Assembly (NCBI GenBank): GCA_038025085.1
Contig: CM076147.1
Location: forward strand, 44,910,766-44,974,765
DNA from: Tetragonia tetragonoides
Lineage: Eukaryota > Streptophyta > Magnoliopsida > Caryophyllales > Aizoaceae
Length of the DNA: 64,000 nt
Direction of reading: 5' to 3'
Shown here: one piece after another, positions 46,837-60,902 of the stretch
Layout: each line of letters opens with the position of its first letter
Position numbering within the stretch: position 1 is the stretch's first letter
Position numbers and translations under genes: made by a program
Notes under the pieces: model-generated
Databases searched by the model: none
Seen by the model: only the letters and a program-made list of their open reading frames with translations
Told to the model about the DNA's origin: nothing

Positions 46837-48736
46837 GAAGAGAAGGGGGACTTTTGGAGCAATTTCCTCATCAATAAATCGTATGAAAATGAACTTAAAG
46901 GTAAGAAATTCGTTGAACCATCACTGTCAAATTAGAAGTGATCCTCAGTTCTTATAAGTTATAACTGATCCTCTAACCATCACCAATTCCCCTTTAGAAA
47001 CAAAAACGAGCCACAACAATATTCCAATTTTACTCTAATTACCACAATAATCACATAACCACAAGCCCCAAAAAAAAAAAACTAATTGAGAATTTAGGGT
47101 TGTGGGAAAGATAAAGCACCTACATTAGTAGCAAAAGTATACACATGGGAAACCGAAACATCAAAGAATTGACGCCAAATAATAATCAAGTTTCATATGA
47201 CAAATTCGAAAACCATCAGCATGATGCCTAACTTAGATCTGAATAATTAAAATCTAAATAACCTAAATCTAGGTTCAGAAAAAAGAAAGATTACAAATTT
47301 AAAAATACCTCTAAAGGACGAAATTTTAAGCTGCAACATTGCCTTCTGAAATCGAGCTCAATCTTCCAAACCATCTTGATCAAGCTCGAAATTCACAAGT
47401 TCCATGGCTCGTCGTCGAAGGTTTTGACCATGAAAATGTGACCTCTAGGACCTTATCGTGTATATACTCAGGACCTCAAAGTCGCCATCAATGGCGATTT
47501 TAAGAACTTGCGAAATGAGAGAGAGGTCTGGACGAGGGAGAGAGAGAGACCGAGAGGAGAGATAATGAGCTGAAGGAAGAGAGTGAATGTGTGGTTGACG
47601 AAAATTAGGAACAATTGAGAAACACAGAGCTTTTATTTGCTGCTCACGAAAAGACAATCATGCCATTTTATTTTAGGTTAATGACGATCGTGTCCTAGCT
47701 CGAGAATGGATCTGGGCCGCTCGCTTTTCTAATCCTACGGCTCTAATTTACTCTCATACTCTCATCCTAACCATGCTTTCACCTGAACCCGACCCTATAT
47801 ATATATAATTACCCAATTTATTCACGAATTGTGTTAATTAATCAACTCATTTATATTTGGTGCTTGATCTCTTGCGGACATGCAGCAATATGTAGTGTAT
47901 TTAGGATCACATGCGCATCAAGGACGCTGTTTAGAAGCTGATCCGAGATTGTGACAAGATCTCATCGTGACCTTATTTCCTCTTCCTTACAAAGGTAGGA
48001 ACATACTTGCTAGTGATAGATCAATATACAATTGATGATTTTCCATTTTCTCATTCTTAAGATCATACCTTCCGTACAGGCGTATATAGTATTACAATCT
48101 CAACCTACCTAGCAAAGTAGCTAACAATTTCTCATGTTTCTCTCATGAACATTTACCTACTTTGAATTTTTGATCATCTCTTTTGATTTATATATATACA
48201 CAGCGATGCTCAGGTTGTGGATAGATTAGTTTACTCATACAACAAGATATTCGATGGATGCTCTGTACTTTTGCATGAAGAAGAGGCCAAAGAGCTTGCA
48301 AGTAGGTTAAAGATCTCTTAATTTGTTTAATTAAGTTTATTACATTCATATAATTGATTATCAATATTAGTGTACTTACCTATTAGACCTTATTGTTCAT
48401 TTTCCATTAATTACCTTGCTTTTTGCCTTGTTACAGAGCGTCCTAATGTGGTATTGGTGATGGAAACAAAACTGAAGAGTGTACAAACAACTCGGTCTTG
48501 GGAATATCTAGGACTTGAGCTCAATGATCAGTTCAATCCTAAAGGAATTATAGAAGAAGAAGTGTCGTCACTTTGGAAGAAAGCGAAATTCGGAGAGGAC
48601 ATAATTATTGCAAACGTTGATTCTGACAAGTCTTTATTTGTCATCATAATTTAAACAGTTTGACAAATTTATAACCATATTCACAAAAAAATATAGTAAT
48701 GAATTTCTCTGCACCCAGAAATTAAAGAAAAACTAA

Positions 48737-48883
<147 letters not shown>

Positions 48884-51399
48884 TAAGTAACACTCACTCA
48901 TATTATTGTTCGAATCATTAGCATTCGATGGATATTATGATTTTTAAAAATTTATTGGTACAAATTAATTAATTTGTAGGAAGCTTAGAGGAGCAAGATA
49001 TTTTTACAAAGGATTTGCAAAGGCTCTTGAAGAGGGGATGAAGATGAAATTCACTCACAAATTATCTCCTCGAGATACGAATGGGCATGGGACACATACA
49101 CTGTCAACCGCAGGTGGAAATACAGTAAAAGGAGTGAGTTTCAAAGGATTTGGGAACGGAACAGTGAAGGGGGAGCACCAAGAGCTCGTGTTGCATCTTA
49201 TAAGGCTTGTTGCCCATCATTTGAGGAGGGAGATGGCGGCATAATATGCCATGATGCAGATGTTTTGGCCGCCTTTGAAGCAGACATGGATGATGAAATT
49301 GATGTCATCTCCTTTTCAGCAGGAAATGAGGCCCAAAATTATTCTGATGATCCTTTGTCTTTAGGCTCTTTTCATGCTATTAAGAATGGCATCCCCATTG
49401 TTGCTGGCGCAGAAAATGATGGTCCAAAGCCGGGAATCATTATGAATGTATCCCTTTGGCTTTTAACTGTAGGATCATGTTCTATGGATAGTGGAGTTTA
49501 CAAGTTCTATTATACTCGGATCGTTGGGAACAAACCGAACTATCATCAAGGGAAGAAGCGACGCATCATCAACGCGTAGGAGTTTAGCCGTTGATATGAC
49601 TTATCCGCTAATTAGTGGTGCTGATGCCAACAAAAAGAGCGTTAAACACTCTGATTCGTGAGTAGATGATTCATTGCATTATTTGCATTGGAATGAAATA
49701 ATTGTTGATATATTATAATTCGATCTCTATACAACGTCTACACAACGTAACGTAACGTAACGTTTCTTTGTTACAACATGCTATATTTAAAGGCATAATT
49801 TATATTGATGATGATGATGATGTACAGGCTGCATTGTAAACAAGGAACTCTTGATCCAATTAAAGTGAAAGGGAAGATTTTGGTATGCCTCAGAGACGAC
49901 GACGTTCAAAGAACTAAACAAGTACAATCCTTCATAGGATCGAATGTCGGTGCTATTGGAGTGATTCTAGCAGATGACCAGAAAAGTATAGTGGATGTTT
50001 CCGTTTATAATACTCTCATCCCCACAACAAGTATCAATTCTAAAGATGGTCTACTACTTTTTGATTACATGAAATCAACAAGGCAAGATCGATCAGATTC
50101 ATCTTACATTATTCTTGCTCGTTCCTAATTAAATGGATTTAGTATGTGTGTACTTGCTGATACTTTGTCAATTTACATATATAGGTCCCCACTGGCATCT
50201 TTTACTACACCAGCAACGAAATTGGGAGTAAAGCCTTCTCCGATAATGGCTAGAACTTCATCTAGGGGTCCAAACCCAATAACACCATCAATTCTAAAGC
50301 CTGATGTGTTAGCCCCTGGGGTTGGTATCATCGCTGCTTATTCTGAAGACAAGAATGCAGTATTTGAACCCACTCCATATTCAGCAGCTGATGGGACATC
50401 AATGGCGACTCCTCATGTTTCAGCCATTGCTGCCCTTCTTAAGAAACTCTACCCTCACTGGACACCCTGCGCAATAAAATCCGCAATCATGACTATAGGT
50501 ATCATATATTGCTTCTAAGTATTTTTCATTTATTTAGCAGTTACTTATTATTATTATTATTAATTATGCAAATCCATTTATACCCATGCAGCAAACAACT
50601 TAGACAATACCGACAAGTCAATACGCAAAGTAAACATGAGTGAGGCTACACCATTTGCCTATGGTGCAGGCCTTGTAAAGCCCAACTTAGCCATGGATCC
50701 TGGCCTAGTTTATGACATAGATCACCATGATTACCTCAACTTTCTATGTGCACTTGGATATGACAAGTTGGTCATCAAGTCCTTCTTCAAGCATTCTTCT
50801 AAATGTCCCAAATCAGTCAACATTGCTGATTTCAATTATCCCTCCATCACTATTCCCGATTTCTCAGGAAAAACAACTATTACTCGAAGGCTAAAAAATG
50901 TCGCAAAGCCATGCACTTATACTGCACGAGTCGACGCGCCTCCTGGAGTTTTAATCGTCGTTGAGCCTAAGACTCTTATATTCTCTAAGATGGGTCAAGA
51001 GCTTGAGTACAAGCTTTTCTTTACTGCTCAGGCAAATCTACATCCTAAGGATTTGGGTTACTCTTTTGGGAATTTGTTTTGGTCTGATGGCAAGCACATT
51101 GTTAGAAGTCCTATTGTTGTGCAGGGGAAAGTTTCTTAGTTAACACTACATTCTTATCAAATAGGACTACTAATCTATATCTATACAAGTACAATAAAAT
51201 AAAATAGTCCTTTGTTATTGCCATACATTATGCATATGGTCGATCTACCAGAGCTTGGCATTGAAATTAGAATCAAGCGCAACCTTAGCTTCTTTATTAC
51301 CCGCATACATGAGAACGAAATTTTGTACTTAAATGGAATGTTCAGAACACAAAATACAATGTTATGTACAAGTTCAACTTGAATATCAGATTCCATCCC

Positions 51400-51745
51400 G
51401 GGTTACATTTTCAACTTAGGTCGAAAGTCAGTTGCCTGATCTTCATTGCCATCAAAAAGCTTGAGAGCTTGTATGACAGCATTCCTTTCGAATCCTAGCT
51501 CAACAAGCTTTTTGCAATTTTGGCTTCAAATTCAGAACTCTGCAGCTGAAAAGTTTGGCTCAAAAAAATAAATTACAGGAATGAAGCTATGTCTAAGAGA
51601 GAAAGCTGTCAATAAACAACAAGCAAGAAAGAGAATTGGGTTGGACTTGGAGAGCAGTGGCTCTCCCTCCACATTCCTTGCAAAGACCAGGGTTATATTT
51701 GTCATTGCCTTCATGCCCAAGTTTATTTGCCATTCACTGGTTGCT
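51400..51745 (-). pseudogene. Relic of the DDI1 3' end (UBA exon and intron piece)
   Basis: Matches 60900-61590. The minus strand shows the UBA exon (LQSSEFEAKIA, LVELGFERNAVIQALKLFDG) with two extra bases in the K/L stretch near 51511 and without the normal FLFGG ending. The 26-bp exon preceding the UBA exon in the intact gene is missing; the flanking intron text (AAGCTATGTCTAAGAGAGAA) continues to about 51720. Confidence 0.85.
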
Positions 51746-51923
51746 TTGTGATGGTTGGCCTTGTCCTTGGCCTTGTTTTTGTAGAAATACAAATTAGAAC
51801 TTGTACGGTACAGATAATAATGTACCCTCATCAGTTTCACCACTTTGGATTCTTGTTTTTTATTGTGTCATATATTCAACGACAATGTCAAACTAGAAAC
51901 GACTGAGCTATTTTTGGCCAATA

Positions 51924-52024
51924 AGTCTTGTATGAGGATGTCTCAAGGTGAGCTACCTTTATATACAAGCATGACGTCGGTATGACATTATACTTGTATG
52001 AGAGGGACCTCACTTTAAGACCGC
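51924..52024. mobile_element. ~100-bp fold-back MITE upstream of subtilase copy B
   Basis: Arms AAGTCTTGTATGAGGATGTC and the complement of the right end (AAGTCTCGTATGAGGCGGTC) are near matches; further inside both read ..AAGTGAG/..AGGTGAG. The copy-A upstream region near 40045 is the empty site (TTTGGCAATACC once), and copy B has TTTGGCCAATA / CTTTGCCAATA on the two sides. Confidence 0.75.
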
Positions 52025-52136
52025 CTCATACGAGACTTTGTGATCTTTGCCAATACCAATCACCAAATTGATCTATATATTCCCACATATAGATAATATA
52101 CTATAAATAGAACTTTCTGGTTCCCATATTTAGATA

Positions 52137-52753
52137 CAGGCCCGGCTCTTGGGGTGTGCAAGTGGGGCGATTGTACAGGCCCCCCACTTGCACAGGGCCC
52201 CACTTGAATTTATTTTTTTTGGTGAGTGAAAATATAAATGTGTGAATTACAAAAACTAAAGTATGTGCTTGATGTACGAATATCAGAATAAAAGGTACTG
52301 GAAATACCCCTATTTAGTACTATTCACTATCATTTTACTGCCCCATCAAACTTACCATCTCGAGATTATCTTTCAACCCTCACATATTTCTGTGGCTCTT
52401 CGTATTTTGTTCTGCGGTTCTTCCCATTACAAAGGACAGAGATTCATAAACCCCTATTATTCTACCATTAACGGTACTACAATTCTACAACAAATTTCTA
52501 CTTCCTATCAAAAAAAAATTCTATACATTTATTGCCAATTTCTAGATTTTCTTTTATTGTTTTTGTTTTGTTGCCCATTTGTTTTTGCAGTAATGCCACA
52601 AAAGAGGAAGTCTTATGTTCAGTTCCTTATAAAAATAATAAAGGAAAAAAAAGTTATCAATCCGAATAGGTTTATCGATCACTATAAAAAGTTAGAGTAG
52701 AGCCTCACTTTCAATTTTAGCACAGGACCTCTTAAATCTCAGAGACGGCCCTG
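52137..52753. mobile_element. 617-bp hAT-type non-autonomous element with 8-bp target duplication
   Basis: TTTAGATA flanks both ends (52129-52136, 52754-52761). Terminal repeats CAGGCCCGGCTCT and CAGGGCCGTCTCT (complement of the right end) match at 11 of 13. The internal open frame at 52263-52700 has no transposase motif I recognise. The related upstream sequence of copy A lacks the insertion. Confidence 0.85.
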
Positions 52754-52784
52754 TTTAGATATACTGTAGATAGATCTTCTTATT

Positions 52785-53030
52785 CCCACAAATAAGGTGA
52801 TTCAAGCATTGAATTATGTAATGATATGGAATAACTATAAAGGATTTGAAGCAAGTATTTCAAAAGGTCCCACATATAGATAATATACTATAAATAGAAC
52901 TATCTAGTTCCTATATTTAGATATACTATAGATAGATCTTCTTATTCCCACAAATAAGGTGATTCAAGCATTGAATTATGTAATGATCTGGAATAACTAT
53001 AAAGGATTTGAAGCAAGTATTTCAAAAGTA
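52785..53030 (+). repeat. Tandem duplication in the subtilase B upstream region
   Basis: The block CTTCTTATTCCCACAAATAA ... GAAGCAAGTATTTCAAAAG occurs at about 52778-52866 and again at 52939-53029; the intervening TATAGATAATATACTATAAA also repeats 52085-52110. Copy A has the block once. Confidence 0.7.
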
Positions 53031-53056
53031 TGAGAACCACGACTCTGAAAAACAAG

Positions 53057-56729
<3,673 letters not shown>

Positions 56730-57382
56730 TTAACACTACATTCTTATCAAATAGGACTACTAATCTATATCTATACAAATACAATAAATAAAATAGTTTG
56801 TTGGTATTTCAAGACCTAAAAATACTATTGTCAGGCCACTAATATAATTAGTTGACAATATAACCTATTATTGGAAAGAGGAATAAAAAAGCAACATGAA
56901 TTATTCTATCTTCATAATCTGGATTTGTATACACTTGCCTCTTATTTACGTATTGAGTATAGTATTTAATTTTAATCATAATGATAGTCATATAAAATTA
57001 GCCAAAAATACATAAAGTTGTTTCATTCATGCAACATATTTACATATCCAAGGAACTGAGCAATTGATCACATAAGATATAATTGGATAATCATTTCTTT
57101 TTCTGTTTTGTTTTTTGGTGCAAACTCTGATTCAATATCATGTTCTATGGACAGATAATTGTTCATGTAAAGAAAAGAAGTGGGCTTTGCTTAGTCTCAT
57201 AAGTTAACTTTCAATTAGTATTCGCATAACTACCATTGTGAAATTCATTCCTAGCTTAATTTTGTAATTCTATTAAGTCTAATTAATCACCCGTTCTAGC
57301 ATGCGATTTCAAGAGCCACTACCCAAAAACTATAGACATCATATCATGCTTTTTTTTAATGGCGAGTGACACACACTATATA

Positions 57383-57465
57383 CTCCCTCCGTTCCAAATT
57401 GTTTGTCTTTCTTGGTATTTATGAATTACGGAAAACAAAATGGACAAACAATTTGAGTCGGAGGA
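57383..57465. mobile_element. Stowaway-like MITE, 83 bp
   Basis: TA-flanked; left end CTCCCTCCGTTCCAAATTGT, right end GACAAACAATTTGAGTCGGAGGA, inverted copies of each other. TA target duplication and the CTCCCTCCGT terminus are the Tc1/mariner Stowaway signature. Confidence 0.85.
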
Positions 57466-57716
57466 TATAATATATATGGACTCTGGAGCTCGGTAGCCGC
57501 CTAATTAATGTGACCATTAAAACAATACGTTATTGCTTGTGATCATACATTATGCATATGTTCAATCGATCTACCAGAGCTTGGCATTGAAATTAGAATC
57601 AAGCGCTTTATTACCCCATACATCAGAACCAAAATTTGTACAGCCGTGGAACCAAACATGTCTTTTTTTGTTTTTTGTGGTGAAAATATTTTAATTATAT
57701 TTTTAAGTCTTTCGTA

Positions 57717-57898
57717 AACCCTAAGTCCCAAACCCACCCTTCCACTTTCTCTCTCTTCTCTCTCTTCTCTCTCTTCTCTCTCATCGTCATCTCAACCTAA
57801 GTCCCTTAACCCACCCTTCCACTTTCTCTCTTTTCTCTCTCATCGTCATCTCAACCTAAGTCCCAAAACCCACCCTTCATTTTCTTTCTCTTCTCTCA
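57717..57898 (+). repeat. CT-rich ~60-70-bp tandem repeat, three units
   Basis: Three units begin CCTAAGTCCC and contain ACCCACCCTTC and CTCATCGTCATCTCAA. Confidence 0.88.
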
Positions 57899-58800
57899 CA
57901 CCATCATCTGATTCATCTCAATCTTGTTGAAACATTGGCAACAATTCCTATTCTTCAATAAACCAACCAACACATACTTGTTTCTTCCCTCTCATCCTCC
58001 GTTTTCAATTTTCCAGTTGGTTTACAATTTAAAGATGACAAAATACGGAAATGAACCACCCCAATATCCCACTTCCTCTCAACCCATCAAATCCATTGTG
58101 CTATGGTAAATTTTGCTGCAGATCGAAGTAGGTTACGTCTTCACCGCTTCTTCTTTTGTCACTGGTAATCGGCATCCGTAGTGGCTTTGACTCTAAAAGT
58201 TTTTAGATCTGGAACTAGTGGTTTGGTTTGTGCCTTTGTGGCATTCATGTTGATTAATTTACATAATAATTGATAATATCACTTGTTATTTCGAATTTGT
58301 GTATTTTTTGTTCAATGTTAATGGTCAATTTTTGGGAATTTTAGTGTTGGGTGTTCATATTTTTGGAAATTTAGTATATAAAAAATAAGTCGAAAGTATT
58401 GTTTTGGATACTTAGGATATCCGTGGTCGAGACTCGGGTATCCGAAACTCGAGTTCGGATAACGAAATTCAGTATCCGAAATTTCGGGTACCTGCGTATG
58501 AAGAGCCCCATAGGTATGTAATTGTACATGGACATCCAGATGAGCACTTTTTAAATAAAATTTTCGTATTTTGATATTTGTCTTTGCTGTGCAAAGGAAA
58601 GAAACAAAATGAAAACAAATAGGCATCGAGGAGCTTAAAAGGGGGAAAGCATAGCCATACATATATTATGCTTAATTTGTTCTTCAACTTTCAATTATAG
58701 CTGTTATTTCTAATACATTCATTGAGATTTAGACTCATCTAGCACTAGCAGGACATACTCATTGATAGGTAGATGCTATATGATTCCACATCCCATCGAT

Positions 58801-59007
58801 TTACGTGGTTACGTTGAATAAGTTTCCAGACTGAACAAGTTTTATATTCTCATTTGGCGATTCACCATCTCCTCCTAAGGTCTTCTTCACCAATGTTTTG
58901 GCCAGCCAAAACATGCCCCGATACACAAATGCACTTATGGCCTCACTTGGTATGGTGAAGCAAACAAGTATAAACACGAATATAAAGCATAATTTGCTGC
59001 TTGCCAT
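58801..59007 (-). CDS. Small secreted peptide, 68 residues, family not recognised
   Basis: Single-exon frame from ATG (complement 59005-59007) to TAA. Residues 1-23 form a classical signal peptide (MASSKLCFIFVFILVCF then TIPSEA, likely cleaved after SEA or nearby). The mature part of about 45 residues has an aromatic/hydrophobic segment (FVYRGMFWLA), a basic turn (KTLVKKTLGG), an acidic GDGES stretch and a NVTT end with a possible N-glycosylation site, and no cysteines. A TATATAA box lies 54 bases upstream of the ATG. The in-frame upstream start used by a longer frame is less likely because the signal peptide starts at this Met. No known peptide-hormone or defensin pattern fits. Confidence 0.5.
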   Translation of the reverse strand: MASSKLCFIFVFILVCFTIPSEAISAFVYRGMFWLAKTLVKKTLGGDGESPNENIKLVQSGNLFNVTT

Positions 59008-59060
59008 GTTTTCTTTTTTGTTCTCTCGATCGTAGTGAAACTCTCGTCTCAACTAGTAGA

Positions 59061-59067
59061 TTATATA
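59061..59067 (-). promoter_or_regulatory. TATA box (TATATAA) of the small peptide gene
   Basis: Plus strand TTATATA; spacing of 54 bases to the ATG leaves a leader of about 25 bases. Confidence 0.5.
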
Positions 59068-59977
59068 CAATGCCAAAAGTAAGGTATGAAATGAAACGTT
59101 CCCTTGCACTTATGTAAATAAATAAATGTTTATAAATTGCCATCAAAAAAAATAAATGTTTATCCCAATATTTCCCAAAGTATCTTTTTTATTTGCAAAA
59201 CAACTTCCTCATTCTTCTCCTTTTTCCTCTCAAATCTCCCTTTTATTTTTCCCTCAAATTATTGTGAAGAAAGCTAATTTACATTCCTTTGATCGTTCTA
59301 AACAATATTGTTGATGATTAAATAGGTTTTGCAACTTTAAAATTAACATGTAAAGAAATCTAAATCATTAGAATTAGAACTAGACTTTTCATTATTAATT
59401 AGGGTTCATGGGTTGTTGCTTACTTGCTTGAACGTCGGCTGGATGGTTCGTGGTGGTTGGGGGCGGGCTGGCAGCGGGTCGTCGGATAGGTGGGTCGTCT
59501 GGAGGAAGAAACAGTTGGAGACACAGTTGCGAAAATTGGGTGGGTGGGACGAACGCCGGCGAAAGCCGCAGGTAAAGGGGCGGGGGACGGGGGGCGAACT
59601 CTCGCCGGTGGGTTCGGGACGATGGTGACTGAGGGAGGCCATGGGGTTAATTAATGGTGATGAGTTTGGTGACTACTCTAGTCTGCTGCTGGGTTTTGGG
59701 TTTGAAGTTTTTTTCCTTTTCTTTTTTTTCAACATTGTTATTTTGATATTAGCTATACATTTTACTGGTTGAATGGGAAAAAGTTAAACAAATTAAATGA
59801 ACTAATACAAAGATTAAAATCAATGTGTACAGATTTTCTATTCGGATAATTGATAGAGAGGAAGGACGGAGAGAGACTAAAGGGGTGATAAATTTGTTAG
59901 GGATATTGTAGGAAAAAAAAAAATACGTTAAATAATTTGTGATTTACATTAAGCAAACTCTATAATAAAAACTTTAA

Positions 59978-60060
59978 CTTTGGCATACTGGTAGTGTGCT
60001 CCTTCATCTACGCACGCGAGCAGGGCTCAAATCCCACTAGAAAAGGGACAACATGGGCCC
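59978..60060 (+). repeat. Possible tRNA-derived SINE head
   Basis: TTTGGCATACTGGTAGTGTG resembles an A box and GGGCTCAAATCCCA a B box, separated by a GC-rich hairpin (CTACGCACGCGAG). No 3' SINE body or tail identified. Confidence 0.35.
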
Positions 60061-60109
60061 ACTAGCAGGTGGCTACAGTTGGACGCGCGCTTGAATAGGC
60101 GTCCAATTC

Positions 60110-60350
60110 AATTTCTTTTTTTGTTTTAAAAGCTTAGTGGCGGTATTTAATTATTCTGCCGTTGATATTAGTGGCGGTATTTAATTATTCTGCCGTTGAT
60201 ATTAGCGGCGGAATAAACTTTTCCTGCCGTTGATTTCCGTAGCGGAATGGTTTACCGCAGATATTTTTGCTCATCGTCGAATCCTTTTGTGAATCAGTTA
60301 TAATCCGCAGCAGTTTTCAGTTTTTTTTTTTTTTTTTTTTTTTTGTAGTG
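60110..60350. mobile_element. CACTA-like transposon end with subterminal repeats
   Basis: The block ends in a T18 run plus TTTTGTAGTG, the complement of the common CACTA terminus CACTACAAAA. Just inside are two and a half copies of a 34-bp repeat (AGTGGCGGTATTTAATTATT, then CTGCCGTTGAT) at 60135-60240, as expected of subterminal repeats. The opposite terminus was not found in the window, so this may be a truncated end. Confidence 0.55.
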
Positions 60351-60902
60351 TGGGTATAAGAATGAATAAAAAACATATTTTACTTGCCATATTTTTTTAT
60401 GCTCTGGATCGTATTGAAGGTCTCAATTCTAGTAGATTATGTTCTATGGTGACTTTCAGATGGGGCCAAGCCAACCAAATCAGACCAAGTACAAGCTGCA
60501 ATCCCAGTCATTCCTTTCCGCTGCATCGTCTGTTGAGACTTGAGCTCTTTTTCCGAGACAATGAAGCATCAATATACTATAATAATCAGATATCTCTGTC
60601 AACAATACAACAGAATATTATCTCAATCTTCAAAAGAATGCCCATTAACACAGCAGCGTTTGGAAAGATCACCACGCAGGCGAGAATCGGAGTAGTCGGA
60701 AAAGCAAATTAGGTCCAAAACTATATCAAGGATAGTGCTTCTAATCCCCAATGAGGGAATGTTAGTGTATCATAATAATAAACCATCAGTTGAATACTTA
60801 AATGGAATGTTCAGAACACAAAATACAATGTACAAGTTCAACTTGAATATCAGGATCACAAATATCAGATTTCATCCTGGGTTACATTTTCAACTTAGGT
60901 CG
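60351..60902. other. 3' flank of the DDI1-like gene
   Basis: Downstream of the minus-strand stop codon. The part from about 60785 is shared with unit 1 (51330 onwards). An open frame at 60350-60712 has no recognisable family. Confidence 0.4.

Larger units (their letters stand above)
40510..47795. mobile_element. 7.3-kb insertion with imperfect terminal inverted repeats, MULE-like
   Basis: Copy B intron 1 lacks this block: its sequence passes from GTCATCATCATTATTATATG to AATTACCCAATTTATTCA, whereas copy A is split at a TA-repeat. The left end (GAATCAGGTTCAAATGACAG from 40510) and the complement of the right end (GGGTCGGGTTCAGGTGAAAG from 47795) agree at roughly three quarters of positions over about 50 bases, both reaching TATGAGAG. 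TA repeats on both sides hide the target duplication. No transposase was recognised. It contains nested insertions and motif arrays listed separately. Class is inferred (Mutator-like or other TIR element). Confidence 0.68.
56730..58800. other. Intergenic region between subtilase B and the small peptide gene
   Basis: 3' flank of subtilase B; a short piece at 57545-57650 repeats 51220-51330 of unit 1. Contains a Stowaway-like MITE and a CT-rich tandem repeat (listed separately). No gene recognised. Confidence 0.45.

Noticed and set aside
49805..50128. Poly-Met starts at subtilase exon 7 (also 55365)
   Set aside because: The Met run comes from a GATGAT repeat in the intron just before the TACAG acceptor; the exon itself starts in another way.
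52263..52700. 145-codon open frame upstream of subtilase B
   Set aside because: Entirely inside the hAT-type non-autonomous element and lacks recognisable transposase or zinc-finger motifs.
57543..57737. Small minus-strand gene at the 3' side of subtilase B
   Set aside because: The stretch is a duplicated non-coding flank (matches 51220-51330) and the frame is not kept between the two copies.
59406..59642. Overlapping open frames of 71-78 codons on both strands in a GC-rich patch
   Set aside because: Open on both strands through base composition; no ATG context, splice signal or family resemblance.
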